Source: Hwangdonia seohaensis (lineage in GTDB: Bacteria; Bacteroidota; Bacteroidia; Flavobacteriales; Flavobacteriaceae). Taken from it: DNA of 64,000 nucleotides. The DNA is taken from contig NZ_JAVSCK010000004.1 in the NCBI RefSeq assembly GCF_031932625.1, positions 1 through 64,000 on the forward strand, read 5' to 3'. Below are positions 6,924 through 16,780 of the stretch, piece after piece (within the stretch, counting starts at the first letter, position 1; each line of letters opens with the position of its first letter). The notes beneath the pieces were generated by a model, which was not told the origin of the DNA, did not search any database, and was given only the letters and a program-made list of their open reading frames with translations. Both the position numbers and the translations under genes were made by a program.

Positions 6924-7652
6924 ATGAATTTAATTGTAGATGTTGGTAATACTTATGTGAAACTTGCTGTTTTTAAGGGTGATGCTATTAAAAGAAAGGA
7001 TGTGATTAAACTTAATCACCTTTTAAACCATATTGAATTATTGAAAAAGGAATATAATTCGATTACAAAAGTAATTATATCCTCGGTAGGAAAGTTAAAG
7101 AAGGAAACCGTTAATCACATCGATAAACACTATAATGTAATACTCTTAAATTCTGATACCAAACTGCCTTTTACAAATTTATACAGCACACCAAAAACCT
7201 TGGGCATAGATAGAATAGCATTGGTTAGTGCATCGGTACATCAATTTCCGGATAATAACGCTTTAATAATTGATGCGGGTACCTGCATTACTTATGATTT
7301 TGTTAGCAACAAAAACGAATATTTGGGAGGCGCCATATCGCCAGGGATTCGGATGCGCTATAAATCGTTACATAATTTAACGGCCAATTTGCCGTTATTA
7401 GAAACAGAAATCCCAAATTCCATAACAGGAAACTCCACAAACGCTTCAATACATTCTGGAGTAGTGCATGGCGTTTTAAAAGAAATTGAAGGGGTGATAA
7501 AGGAATATGAACAAAAATATTCAGATTTAACAGTTATTTTAACAGGAGGCGATGCTAATTTCTTGTCAAAACAATTAAAAAGTAGCATATTTGCCAACTC
7601 TAATTTTCTTTTAGAGGGACTAAACTATATTTTACAATTTAATTCAAACTAA
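6924..7652 (+). CDS. coaX: type III pantothenate kinase
   Basis: CoaX phosphorylates pantothenate with ATP, the first step of coenzyme A synthesis, in the cytoplasm. The protein is about 242 residues from the ATG at 6924, which gives the expected MNLIVDVGNT start; a TTG two codons upstream is less likely. Visible ASKHA-fold motifs are DVGNT (6-10, phosphate binding), TLGIDRIAL (92-100), IDAGTCITYD (about 116-125) and GGAISPG (about 135-141). The stop codon overlaps the next start by one base (TAATG), so it is translationally coupled with the outer-membrane protein gene, a pairing common in Flavobacteriaceae. Confidence 0.95.
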   Translation: MNLIVDVGNTYVKLAVFKGDAIKRKDVIKLNHLLNHIELLKKEYNSITKVIISSVGKLKKETVNHIDKHYNVILLNSDTKLPFTNLYSTPKTLGIDRIALVSASVHQFPDNNALIIDAGTCITYDFVSNKNEYLGGAISPGIRMRYKSLHNLTANLPLLETEIPNSITGNSTNASIHSGVVHGVLKEIEGVIKEYEQKYSDLTVILTGGDANFLSKQLKSSIFANSNFLLEGLNYILQFNSN

Positions 7653-8971
7653 TGATAAAAAAACTTGTAATAGTTTTTATTGCGTTTTTTGCAATTCAGA
7701 GTTACGCTCAACAAGGTACTGCTTCGCCATATTCGTTTTATGGAATTGGGAGCCTTAAATTTAAAGGCACTGTTGAAAATAGAAGTATGGGCGGATTGAG
7801 CATTTATACCGATAGTATTCATATTAATTTACGAAATCCGGCGTCGTATGCGAGCGAAAATTTAGCTTTTTACAATAACGAAACACGACCTGTTAAATTT
7901 ACGGTTGGCGGCAGTTATTCAAGCATAGATTTAAAAAGCAATTCGGGCAACGATAAAGCTACGGCAACCACATTTGATTATTTGGCCTTGTCTGTGCCTA
8001 TGGGCAAGTTCGGTTTGGGTTTTGGTTTAATGCCATACACGGCAGTGGGCTATAAGCTGGAATCGCTTAACGATTCCGGAGATCCCGTAAACAGGTTTAG
8101 AGGCGAAGGCGGTGTTAATAAAGCATATATAGGACTTGGGTACTTGCTCGCAAAAGGTTTGAGTGTTGGCGTTGATGCCCATTATAACTTCGGAAATGTC
8201 CAGAATGCAACCATTGAGTTTCTTTATGATGATGAAGGCGTGCTTACCCAATATCAATCCCGTGAAGCTAACCGATCGGATTTAAGCGGATTGAGTTTTA
8301 ATATTGGTTTATCCTATAAAAAGATGTTATCGGAAAAACTAGAGCTGGTTTCCGGTATTACATTTTCACCCGAAAGCAGTTTAACATCGCAAAACAAGCG
8401 TACGTTTTCTGCAATAACAATCAATCCCACTACCGGACAGGAATTTGCAAACCCGGGAAGCACTATTGATGTGGACCTTGAAGCCATTGGTTTAAAAGAA
8501 ACCGATTTAATTATTCCATCTAAATTTTCATTTGGTGCCGGAATTGGCGAACCGAGAAAATGGTTTATTGGTGGTGAGTATACATCTCAAAAAACCAGTA
8601 ATTTTTCTAATGCACTTTACAGTAGCAGCGCTACCCAATATGAAGATGCATCAACAATTTCGTTTGGTGGATTTTTTATTCCTAACTACAATACGCTCGA
8701 CGGCTACTTTAAACGCGTTGTTTATAGAGCAGGTATTCGATCGGAAAAAACAGGATTAAATATAAATAACGAATCCATAAAAGAGTTTGGCATATCTTTT
8801 GGAGTAGGTTTACCAGTTGGAGATATTAGAGTGTTTTCTAATGCCAATATAGGTTTCGAAATAGGTAAGCGCGGAACCAAAAACAGTAACTTAATTCAAG
8901 AGAATTTTGTAAATTTCCAATTAAGCTTATCTTTGAACGATAGATGGTTCAATAAAAGGAAGTATGACTAA
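7652..8971 (+). CDS. outer-membrane beta-barrel protein, hypothetical
   Basis: This is a 439-residue secreted protein with a signal peptide (MIKKLVIVFIAFFAIQSYAQ, cleaved near residue 20). The mature part opens with SPYSFYGIGSLKFKGTVENR and consists of alternating amphipathic strands (for example LGFGLMPYTAVGYKL and FGISFGVGLPVGDIRVF). It looks like a transport-type outer-membrane barrel in the wider FadL/OmpP1 style. It lies between coaX and a TPR protein and close to lptC, so a role in envelope biogenesis is likely. The substrate, if any, cannot be seen. Confidence 0.75.
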   Translation: MIKKLVIVFIAFFAIQSYAQQGTASPYSFYGIGSLKFKGTVENRSMGGLSIYTDSIHINLRNPASYASENLAFYNNETRPVKFTVGGSYSSIDLKSNSGNDKATATTFDYLALSVPMGKFGLGFGLMPYTAVGYKLESLNDSGDPVNRFRGEGGVNKAYIGLGYLLAKGLSVGVDAHYNFGNVQNATIEFLYDDEGVLTQYQSREANRSDLSGLSFNIGLSYKKMLSEKLELVSGITFSPESSLTSQNKRTFSAITINPTTGQEFANPGSTIDVDLEAIGLKETDLIIPSKFSFGAGIGEPRKWFIGGEYTSQKTSNFSNALYSSSATQYEDASTISFGGFFIPNYNTLDGYFKRVVYRAGIRSEKTGLNINNESIKEFGISFGVGLPVGDIRVFSNANIGFEIGKRGTKNSNLIQENFVNFQLSLSLNDRWFNKRKYD

Positions 8972-8989
8972 CAACATAAAACTATTATC

Positions 8990-10369
8990 ATGAAGGCGAA
9001 AATTACACTATTAACATTATTATTCTTAGGATTGAGCATTGGTTTTGCCCAACAAAATGAAGAGGATATGGCTACCCTGTCGATTATGACAGAGTACGCT
9101 AAAGCAAAAAACTACGAGGCCGCTTATAAACCATTTATGGAGCTTAGGCAGCGTAATCCTAAATTTAACAGGGCTATTTACGTATACGGTGAGAAAATTT
9201 TAGATGATAAAATTGAAAAATCTACCGGAGCAGACAAAGTAGCCTATGTAAACGACCTTGTAAAACTATGGGAAGAAAGAGGCACGTACTTTGCCAGCAA
9301 AACGCCTAAAGGTGAATATGCTGCAAAAGCTTGTCAACTCATGTACGATAATAAGGATATTTTAAATAAAACTGATGCAGAGCTTTACGAGTGTTTCGAT
9401 GCGGCTTATAAGCTAGATAAAGCCACATTTACAAACCCTAAAAGTTTATACACCTATTTTTCTTTAATGGTAGAATTGTTTGATGCCGGTAAAAAACCCG
9501 CTCAAGATTTATTTAATAAATACGATGATGTTGTTGAAAAGATTGAAGGCGAAATTGAAAACTACTCTGAAAAACTAAATAAATTAGTTGAAAAAGAAGA
9601 TGCCGGAACTCCATTAACAAGTAAAGAAGGCAGATATAAAAAATCGTATTCTAGCTATTTAAGAGCTTACGATAAAATTTCAGAAAGTGTTGATAGTAAA
9701 TTGGGTAAAAGAGCAAATTGCGAAAACCTAATTCCGCTGTATCAAAGAGACTTTGAAACCTTTAAAAATGATGCCGTTTGGTTAAGACGTGCCGTAAGCA
9801 GAATGTTTAATAAAGAATGTACCGATGACCCTTTATATATTAAACTGGTAAAAGCTTATGATGAAACGGCTCCTTCTGCAGACACAAAATACTTTGTTGC
9901 AGGATTGTTATTAAAAGAAAACAAAGAAACCGAGGCAATTAGCTATTTCAAACAGTCGTTCGATTTAGAAAAGGACGATTATAAAAAAGGTAAATTGGCT
10001 TATAGAATAGGCACTATTCTTAAAAGCAAAGGGAGATATGGGCAAGCCAGAGGATATTTTAGAGATGCTTTAAAACTCAATCCTTCAAATGGCCGTCCGC
10101 ATTTATCAATTGCAGCTATGTATGCAGCAAGTGCCAATAGTTGTGGCGATACCACTTTTAATAAAAGAGCCGTGTATTGGTTAGCAGCAGACGAGGCAAG
10201 AAAAGCAGGACGTGTAGACCCAACATTAAAAAGTGCAGCAGCACAATCGGCTACAAGTTATTCGGCCAAAGCACCTTCTAAATCAGATATATTTAGTGCC
10301 GCCAATTCTGGTGAAGTTATTAAAATTGGTTGTTGGATTGGGGCTTCTGTTACCGTGCCATCGGTTTGA
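8990..10369 (+). CDS. TPR-repeat protein, secreted
   Basis: The 459-residue protein begins with a signal peptide ending near IGFAQQ (about residue 20). It is helical throughout; tetratricopeptide-like units are clear at about residues 300-370 (LLKENKETEAISYFKQSFDL, then YRIGTILKSKGRYGQARGYF). The C-terminal part is conserved-looking (WLAADEARKAGRVDPTLKSA) and may be a small separate domain. It is likely periplasmic and acts as a scaffold with the neighbouring outer-membrane and Lpt proteins. It lies 18 bases after the barrel gene in the same operon. Confidence 0.78.
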   Translation: MKAKITLLTLLFLGLSIGFAQQNEEDMATLSIMTEYAKAKNYEAAYKPFMELRQRNPKFNRAIYVYGEKILDDKIEKSTGADKVAYVNDLVKLWEERGTYFASKTPKGEYAAKACQLMYDNKDILNKTDAELYECFDAAYKLDKATFTNPKSLYTYFSLMVELFDAGKKPAQDLFNKYDDVVEKIEGEIENYSEKLNKLVEKEDAGTPLTSKEGRYKKSYSSYLRAYDKISESVDSKLGKRANCENLIPLYQRDFETFKNDAVWLRRAVSRMFNKECTDDPLYIKLVKAYDETAPSADTKYFVAGLLLKENKETEAISYFKQSFDLEKDDYKKGKLAYRIGTILKSKGRYGQARGYFRDALKLNPSNGRPHLSIAAMYAASANSCGDTTFNKRAVYWLAADEARKAGRVDPTLKSAAAQSATSYSAKAPSKSDIFSAANSGEVIKIGCWIGASVTVPSV

Positions 10370-10409
10370 AAAAAGAACTAAAGTATTGAATATGTATTCA
10401 ATATAGTTA

Positions 10410-10964
10410 ATGAAAAGAACATATAAATATTACATTTTAAACATAGTCACAGCAATTGTTGTGGCTATGTTTTTTTCGTGTAAAGACAACTTTAAAGAGG
10501 TGCAGAAAATGGGCATATCTGAAAACGAGCCCATAGGCATTGCCGAAAACATTAATTTAGTACACACAGATTCTGGTAAGGTTAAGGCCATTCTATTAAG
10601 CCCGAAAATGTTAAACTATCAAAACAGGGATTTCCCTTTTTTTGAATTCCCCAATGGAATTACTTTGGATTTATTGGATGACGAAAACAAAAAAAATGTG
10701 GTTGTGGCCGATTACGCCATTAATTACAGTGAAACTAACCTTATAGATTTGCAAGGCAATGTAAAAATAACAACCAGTACAAACGACACCTTGTATGCCG
10801 AACAATTGTTTTACGACCAGAAAAAAGAATGGTTATTTACAAATAAACCAGTAACTTTTATAACGGGTTTAGACGTAATAAACGGCAATGGTTTCGATTC
10901 CAATAAAAATTTTACTAATGCCGAAGTCCTTGAGGTAACGGGTACAATTACACTTGACGAATAA
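10410..10964 (+). CDS. lptC: LPS export protein LptC
   Basis: LptC is the bitopic periplasmic part of the Lpt bridge that carries lipopolysaccharide from the inner-membrane ABC transporter to LptA. This copy has 184 residues, the usual length. An N-terminal hydrophobic segment (about 8-24) ends in FFSCKDNF, so it may be a lipoprotein or a membrane anchor. The beta-jellyroll pattern of the OstA/LptC fold follows, with typical phrases such as YAINYSETNLIDLQGNVKI and DTLYAEQLFYDQKKEWLFTN (short runs of alternating strands). It lies 40 bases after the TPR gene. Confidence 0.88.
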   Translation: MKRTYKYYILNIVTAIVVAMFFSCKDNFKEVQKMGISENEPIGIAENINLVHTDSGKVKAILLSPKMLNYQNRDFPFFEFPNGITLDLLDDENKKNVVVADYAINYSETNLIDLQGNVKITTSTNDTLYAEQLFYDQKKEWLFTNKPVTFITGLDVINGNGFDSNKNFTNAEVLEVTGTITLDE

Positions 10965-11032
10965 GTGGGGCTCATCAAATTCCGCATCCCTATTTTAATT
11001 ATCTTTGCGGTAATTTAATTTAAGATTCAAAA

Positions 11033-11227
11033 ATGAAATATTCTAAGATTTTTCAATACGCTTATTTAGTATTTGCCGTTTTATTTATTTACGATGGGAT
11101 TTCAAAATGGAATGACGGCACAAACGGCGCCTATGTTTCATTTGCGTTGGCAGCATTGGCTGTTTTTATATTCTTCTTTAGAAGAAAATTTGCCAAAAAA
11201 ATCGAAAAAAGCAACAACTCAAAATAA
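11033..11227 (+). CDS. small two-helix membrane protein
   Basis: A 64-residue protein with two hydrophobic segments (about 8-24 and 33-51) and a basic C-terminus (RRKFAKKIEKSNNSK), so probably both ends cytoplasmic. It is a small conserved-looking gene between lptC and the CNNM gene; its stop codon directly abuts the next start (no intervening base). No function is known to me. Confidence 0.7.
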   Translation: MKYSKIFQYAYLVFAVLFIYDGISKWNDGTNGAYVSFALAALAVFIFFFRRKFAKKIEKSNNSK

Positions 11228-12517
11228 ATGAGCATTTATGCCATTATCATAATTGTATCATTATTGCTATCGGCCTTTTTTTCGGGTATGGAGATTGCTT
11301 ACATATCGTCAAACAAAATCCATATCGAAATTGAAAAAAAGCAAGACGGTATCCTCGCAAAGATATTAAGTAGGCTTACGGCAAAACCATCAAAGTTTAT
11401 TACAACCATGCTAATTGGCAACAATATAGCGCTGGTGGTATATGGCTTTTTTATGGGCGATGTATTGGTTAATTGGTTTCAGTCTTTACTGCCCACCACT
11501 TCGGGTTTTGTAAATTACATGCTTACCGATTTAAGTTTATTATCGCAAACCGTTATATCAACCCTTGTTATTTTAATAACTGCAGAGTTTTTGCCCAAAG
11601 TATTCTTTCAAATTTATTCAAACACACTTATTAAAGTGCTGGCAGTTCCTGCTTATATTTTTTATGTGCTGTTTACCTTTATTTCAGATTTTGTTATTTG
11701 GATTTCAGATTTTTTACTCAAACATCTTTTTAAAACCGAAGGCGATCAAATTCAATTGGCTTTTACAAAAATAGAATTGGGCAATTATATTAGTGAGCAA
11801 ATGGAATCGGTTGAAGCGCATGACGATGTGGATTCCGAGATTCAAATATTTCAAAACGCCTTGGAGTTTTCCGATGTTAAAGCACGCGAAGTGATGATAC
11901 CCAGAACCGAGATTATCGCCGTGGAAATTAACGAGTCGATTAAAACCCTTAACGCACTTTTTACCGAAACAGGTTGCACCAAAATTTTGGTGTACAAAGA
12001 AACGGTGGACGATATTTTAGGCTACGTGCATTCCTTCGAGCTGTTTAAAAAACCCAAAACCATAAAATCTGCCATGTTACCGGTGGAGTATATTCCGGAA
12101 ACGGTGCTCATAAAAGATGTGCTAAATGTACTCACTAAAAAGCGCAAAAGTATAGCTGTTGTTTTGGATGAATATGGCGGAACATCGGGCATTATGACGG
12201 TTGAGGATATTGTTGAAGAGCTTTTTGGCGAGATTGAAGATGAGCACGATACCGTAGATTTAATTGAAGAGAAAATTGATGAGGATACCTTTACGCTTTC
12301 GGCGCGATTGGAAGTCGATTATTTAAATGAAACCTACAAATTGAATCTTCCCGAAAATGAAAATTACGAGACTTTAGGCGGTTTGATTGTTAACCAAACC
12401 GAACAAATTCCGGCTCAAGCCGATATTGTTATTATCGAGGGGTTTCAGTTTACTGTTTTAGAGGTATCAACCACTAAAATCGATTTGGTAGAGCTAAAAT
12501 GTTTGGATGAAGATTGA
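11228..12517 (+). CDS. CNNM/CorC-type hemolysin-family transporter protein
   Basis: This is a 429-residue inner-membrane protein with an N-terminal DUF21/CNNM domain of about three to four transmembrane helices (1-190, including FFSGMEIAYISSNKIH), a pair of CBS domains (about 205-335, with VMIPRTEIIAVE and the second-domain hallmark VVLDEYGGTSGIMTVEDI) and a C-terminal CorC_HlyC domain (about 345-425). Family members handle Mg2+ or related cations. The gliding protein GldE has the same layout, but there is no gld context here, so I keep the general name. It is directly joined to the small membrane-protein gene upstream. Confidence 0.88.
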   Translation: MSIYAIIIIVSLLLSAFFSGMEIAYISSNKIHIEIEKKQDGILAKILSRLTAKPSKFITTMLIGNNIALVVYGFFMGDVLVNWFQSLLPTTSGFVNYMLTDLSLLSQTVISTLVILITAEFLPKVFFQIYSNTLIKVLAVPAYIFYVLFTFISDFVIWISDFLLKHLFKTEGDQIQLAFTKIELGNYISEQMESVEAHDDVDSEIQIFQNALEFSDVKAREVMIPRTEIIAVEINESIKTLNALFTETGCTKILVYKETVDDILGYVHSFELFKKPKTIKSAMLPVEYIPETVLIKDVLNVLTKKRKSIAVVLDEYGGTSGIMTVEDIVEELFGEIEDEHDTVDLIEEKIDEDTFTLSARLEVDYLNETYKLNLPENENYETLGGLIVNQTEQIPAQADIVIIEGFQFTVLEVSTTKIDLVELKCLDED

Positions 12518-12731
12518 TGTTGTTGGCAGTGTTCAGTAAACGGTTTTCAGTCATCGGTCTTCAGTCAATCAATCTTCCATCTTATAAGTAAACAAATCCC
12601 AAATAACGCTTTCATTATTAAATAGAAAATGGTATTTTCGCGCACTGTATTTTATCAATATAACAGATTTTATATACTAACAACTTAATAAGCTAAATCC
12701 CAAATCAGGATTTTTTAAATTTTAATTACAA

Positions 12732-14888
12732 ATGGCAGTTTTAAATAAGATTAGACAACGTTCACTATTTTTAATATTAATTATAGCATTGGCATTATTT
12801 TCTTTTGTTTTGGCAGATTTATTTAAAAATAGCGATGCGCTAACATCTAAATCGCAAAATATCGTAGCGACTATAAACGGTAAGGATATTACTCGCGAAG
12901 ACTTTTTACAAAAAGTGGAAATAGCACAAAAACGTGCAGGCGCATCGGCGACAAATACACAAGTAATGAACAGTGTTTGGGAGCAAGAAGTGAGACAAGC
13001 CGTAATGGAAACGCAATACGAAGCCTTAGGGATTTCTATTGAAAAAGATCAAATGCGTGATTTGTTAAAAACAGCTATGGCAACCAATCCTGAGTTTTTA
13101 AATGAAGCGGGTATGTTTGACGAAAACAAGTTAAACGAATTTATTGCCAACCTTAAAGAGCTTTCGCCGCAACCCGGTTTTATTGGTGGTCAGCCATTAA
13201 CCTTTGCCGATTGGGTAAATTACGAGAAGCAATTAGCTAACAATGCCCTAAATCAAAACTACTTTAACTTGGTAAAAGCAGGTTTAACAGGTACGCTTGC
13301 CGAAGGTGCAATAGAGCATAAGTTACAAGGCGATAAAGTAGATATTAAGTATGTGCAAGTGCCTTTTTCATCGGTTGCAGATAGCACGATTAAGGTTTCA
13401 AAATCTGATATTTCAGAGTATATCAAAAAACACAAAAAGCAATTTGAAGTTGAAGCTTCAAGAGACATCAGATATGTTGAGTTTAAAGAGGCGGCAACCA
13501 TTGAAGATGAAAATGCTATAAAAGAAGAATTAACAAAACTATTAAACGATAGAGAAGAATATAGCGAAGGCCTAAAGGCTAACGAAACCATTGCAGGATT
13601 TTCTAAAACAGAGGATAACGAAAGGTTTGTTAACTCAAACTCCGATATTAAATTTGATAGTCGTTTTGTTTTTAAATCGTCGTTACCAACAAGCGTTGCC
13701 GACAGTATTTTTAACCTTAACGAAGGTGAGATTTACGGGCCATATAAAGACAATGGGTATTTTAAAGTATCTAAAGTTGCGGCGGTTAAACAAATTCCAG
13801 ATTCAGCAAAAGTACGTCATATATTGATTCCGTTTTTAGGAGCCCAATCGGCTGCACCGGATGTTACACAATCTGAAGCGCAAGCTAAAGCTACTGCCGA
13901 TAGTCTTTTAACTGTTTTAAAATCTAACAAATCTAAGTTTGGCGATTTTGTAAAAGAATATTCTTCAGACCAAGGAAGCATTCAAAACGAAGGACGTTAC
14001 GATTGGCATCCGTACAACACCATGGTGCCGGAATTCAACGATTTTGAATTTGAAGGTAAAGTAGGTGATTTGGGTGTGGTTAAAACGATTTTCGGTTATC
14101 ATATTATTGAAATCGAAGGACAAAAGAACAAAAAGAGAGCCGTACAAGTTGCTACCATAGCACGTAAAATCGAACCGTCTGAAGCCACAATTTCAAAAGT
14201 GTTTAGAGATGCCGCCAACTTTGAAAGAAAAGCAGCAGAAAACGATTTTCAAGAGATAGCCACCGAAAACAAATTTACGGTGCGACCCGTAAACGGTATA
14301 AAAGCATTGGACGAAAATATCCCTGGCGTCGGTAACCAACGACCAATTGTACGTTGGACTTTTGAAGAAGGTGTAGAAGTAGGCGCGATTAAGCGTTTTA
14401 ACGTGACTGACGGTTATGTTATTGCACAATTGGTGGCAAAGCATAAAGAAGGGCTGCAAAGCGTTGAGGATGCGTCGGCAATTGCTATACCTGCGATACG
14501 TAAAGAGAAAAAAGCTAAAATTATTAGAGATAGAATAACCGTAAATACTTTAGAGGATTTGGCTGCTGCCGAAAACACCACGGTAAGAACGGCTTCGGCG
14601 GTTACCATGAAATCCCCAACCCTTGCGGGTGCCGGTAGAGAGCCTATTATTGTTGGGGCTGCTTTTGGATTGAACGAAGGCGAAACTTCTCAGTTAATTG
14701 ATGGCGCCAATGGTGTTTACATGATTCAAGTTACAAAGGTAACACCAGCGGTTGAGTTGGACAATTACCAAACCTATGCCAATCAAGTAGAAGCTCAAAA
14801 AGTAAGTGTTGTAACGGCTAAATTATATACTGCTTTAAAGGAAGCTGCTGCTATTGAAGATAATAGAGCTAAAACTCAAATTCAATAA
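12732..14888 (+). CDS. peptidyl-prolyl cis-trans isomerase, PpiD/SurA type
   Basis: This 718-residue protein is an inner-membrane-anchored periplasmic foldase. Residues about 11-30 are a transmembrane anchor after a short basic N-terminus (MAVLNKIRQRS), as in PpiD. A SurA_N-like helical chaperone region follows (about 40-210). A parvulin rotamase domain begins near residue 355 (DSAKVRHILIPF) and continues through GDFVKEYSSDQGS and FGYHIIEIEG to about 470. A C-terminal helical part completes the chaperone. It is expected to help outer-membrane proteins fold, which fits the barrel, LptC and TPR genes upstream. A 214-base gap precedes it, so it may have its own promoter. Confidence 0.9.
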   Translation: MAVLNKIRQRSLFLILIIALALFSFVLADLFKNSDALTSKSQNIVATINGKDITREDFLQKVEIAQKRAGASATNTQVMNSVWEQEVRQAVMETQYEALGISIEKDQMRDLLKTAMATNPEFLNEAGMFDENKLNEFIANLKELSPQPGFIGGQPLTFADWVNYEKQLANNALNQNYFNLVKAGLTGTLAEGAIEHKLQGDKVDIKYVQVPFSSVADSTIKVSKSDISEYIKKHKKQFEVEASRDIRYVEFKEAATIEDENAIKEELTKLLNDREEYSEGLKANETIAGFSKTEDNERFVNSNSDIKFDSRFVFKSSLPTSVADSIFNLNEGEIYGPYKDNGYFKVSKVAAVKQIPDSAKVRHILIPFLGAQSAAPDVTQSEAQAKATADSLLTVLKSNKSKFGDFVKEYSSDQGSIQNEGRYDWHPYNTMVPEFNDFEFEGKVGDLGVVKTIFGYHIIEIEGQKNKKRAVQVATIARKIEPSEATISKVFRDAANFERKAAENDFQEIATENKFTVRPVNGIKALDENIPGVGNQRPIVRWTFEEGVEVGAIKRFNVTDGYVIAQLVAKHKEGLQSVEDASAIAIPAIRKEKKAKIIRDRITVNTLEDLAAAENTTVRTASAVTMKSPTLAGAGREPIIVGAAFGLNEGETSQLIDGANGVYMIQVTKVTPAVELDNYQTYANQVEAQKVSVVTAKLYTALKEAAAIEDNRAKTQIQ

Positions 14889-14910
14889 AAAAATAGCACA
14901 TAGATTATAT

Positions 14911-14939
14911 AAAAAAGCCTCGTTTATCGAGGCTTTTTT
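14911..14939. terminator. bidirectional terminator between ppiD-like and AraC genes
   Basis: A 12-bp perfect stem AAAAAAGCCTCG / CGAGGCTTTTTT with a five-base loop, A's on one side and T's on the other. It lies between two convergent genes and can serve both. Confidence 0.9.
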
Positions 14940-14941
14940 TA

Positions 14942-15970
14942 TTAAACAGCTATCGGGGTTACTATTTGTTTTTTGTATTCATTTGGTGTTATATCGTATT
15001 TTTCCTTAAATATTTTCGAAAAATAGCTTCGGCTGGTAAAGCCAATGGTATAAACTATTTGAGAAATGTTTAAGTCTGTTGTCAATATTAAATTTCGTGC
15101 GGATTCTAACCTAACATGTCTAATATATTCTGTTACGGTTCGCGTGTATAAAAATTTAAAACCATCTTGGAGCTTTGCTTGAGATAAGCCGGTGTCTGAT
15201 GCCAATTGTTCTAAAGAATAATTTTTTGCAGGATTTTTTAATATGGCTTCACCAAGTTTTCTAACCTTAATAAGCTCACTTTTAATTAGCGAAGTTGGTA
15301 AGGGCACACCTTGCTGAAGTTTGTTATGTCGCTGAATGTGCAAGGTTAAAATCTCATAAACCTTAGCTTCAATTTTTAAAACCCGGAGCATGCCTTTGGC
15401 TTTAAGATTTCGAGTTTTTTTAACCAGGTCTGCCATTTTTAGGTTTAAAGTACCATAGTGGATAAACCTGTTTTCATGATCTGTGTCCAGAAAAATTTCA
15501 TAAAGCTTTTTGTTTAGTGTAGAGACATTGGTGGTCCGCTTTTTCAAAAAGCGTTTTCGTATAATTTGAATAACATTAATTTCTAGTTTGGTATCCTTAG
15601 GAAAATGAATATAGTTAATGCCGCTGCTTTTGTTTGTGAATATTAAAGAATGGTATGGTTCTACCAACTCTTCTCTGTTATCTACGCCAAATCGATGTTT
15701 AAAGCTACCGCTTAAAGCATAAATAAACCTAATGGGGTTGTAGGCATCGGCATGCATTTTAAGCCTTATTTCATCTTTAAATGTAATGTTGTAATCCAAA
15801 AGGTTTACGCCCCAATCGTAGGGTATAAAACGGATGCTGCCTTCTGCCAAATCGTTATCAACAATTAAGGTACATTCGCTCCACAGTTCAAGTATGGTGC
15901 CGCCAATATGGTTCTGAATGTCTTCAAGAATTTCTTTTGAATTGTTGGCTTTGATTTCAATTTCTATCAT
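14942..15970 (-). CDS. AraC-family transcriptional regulator
   Basis: A 342-residue cytoplasmic regulator. The C-terminal 100 residues (about 235-338) form the two-helix-turn-helix AraC DNA-binding domain: YSLEQLASDTGLSQAKLQ, then YIRHVRLESARNLILTT, then ISQIVYTIGFTSRSYFSKIF and the signature tail KEKYDITPNEYKKQ. The N-terminal 230 residues are a sensing region of the type found with Bacteroidota AraC proteins, without a recognised ligand. It starts six bases after the stop of the cyclase-like gene 15977-16588, so the two are one operon. Confidence 0.88.
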   Translation of the reverse strand: MIEIEIKANNSKEILEDIQNHIGGTILELWSECTLIVDNDLAEGSIRFIPYDWGVNLLDYNITFKDEIRLKMHADAYNPIRFIYALSGSFKHRFGVDNREELVEPYHSLIFTNKSSGINYIHFPKDTKLEINVIQIIRKRFLKKRTTNVSTLNKKLYEIFLDTDHENRFIHYGTLNLKMADLVKKTRNLKAKGMLRVLKIEAKVYEILTLHIQRHNKLQQGVPLPTSLIKSELIKVRKLGEAILKNPAKNYSLEQLASDTGLSQAKLQDGFKFLYTRTVTEYIRHVRLESARNLILTTDLNISQIVYTIGFTSRSYFSKIFKEKYDITPNEYKKQIVTPIAV

Positions 15971-15976
15971 AAAAAA

Positions 15977-16588
15977 CTATGTGTTTAAATGTAACAGAGG
16001 CTCTAAGTCTATATACGTGTAATTAATTTCTCCCAGATGTTCATATACATTTTCACCTTTTTTTAAATCGCCCCAATATAAATTATTGTCCAATTCATTC
16101 ATATCGTATTGCCGCAGTAAATTTTCAGATATTAATAAATATTCGTCTTTTGGCACTTTATTTTTAAGTAGCTTATGGGCAATAATAACATCTTCTCCCA
16201 TAAGTTTTATGTGTTTTCCTATTTGCACGGTATCAATCTCATGCCCATAGTGCAAAATAATTTTTAACCCCAGGGTTTTTGGTGTTTTATGGCTGTCTTC
16301 GTTGTTATCGTGCGTTACTTTTAAGATATGTAATTGCTTGTAAAATTCTTTGTAAAAATAAATGCATTGATTTACCAATATTTTTAAAGGCGGTAATTTA
16401 CCGGCTTTATAAAACAAAACAGCATCGCCTTCAATTTCTGAAACCTTTAAACCAATTTCGTTTGAATAAATAATTTTATTCAATAAAGCAGGAATAATTT
16501 TAGAGCTTAAATCAGAATCTGTTTCGCTCATAAATTGTGTAAAACCACTTATATCCGGAATACATATTAACATTGGGCTTTGCTTCAT
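15977..16588 (-). CDS. nucleotidyl-cyclase-like protein (DUF2652)
   Basis: The 203-residue protein matches the pattern of the DUF2652 family, which resembles class III adenylate/guanylate cyclase catalytic domains. Two metal-binding aspartates are in place: Asp12 in IPDISGFTQFM and Asp55 in EIEGDAVLFY. The substrate-specificity and transition-state residues cannot be assigned by eye. HYGHEIDTVQIGKHIKLMGEDVIIAHKLL also follows the cyclase pattern. It is first in a two-gene operon with an AraC regulator, which suggests a signalling pair. Whether it makes a cyclic nucleotide is unknown. Confidence 0.72.
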   Translation of the reverse strand: MKQSPMLICIPDISGFTQFMSETDSDLSSKIIPALLNKIIYSNEIGLKVSEIEGDAVLFYKAGKLPPLKILVNQCIYFYKEFYKQLHILKVTHDNNEDSHKTPKTLGLKIILHYGHEIDTVQIGKHIKLMGEDVIIAHKLLKNKVPKDEYLLISENLLRQYDMNELDNNLYWGDLKKGENVYEHLGEINYTYIDLEPLLHLNT

Positions 16589-16780
16589 TTAATTGCTTAT
16601 TTAATAAAAAATAAGCTAAAGATAGTTTATTAAACGATTAATAAAAGTGCAAGTTCGGAAAAAGCTAATAAAAATAGCATTAGAGTTAATCATTATTTTG
16701 ATTGAACAAAGCCTAAACTACTAAGTGTTTTAATTTTGGGTAATAAGCAAAATGAGACAAGAAAACATAAATAAAACAAA

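Noticed and set aside
11228..12517. gldE gliding gene
   Set aside because: The domain layout is the same, but no gldD or ssb neighbour is present and the gene lies in the lptC-ppiD block, so the general CNNM name is safer.
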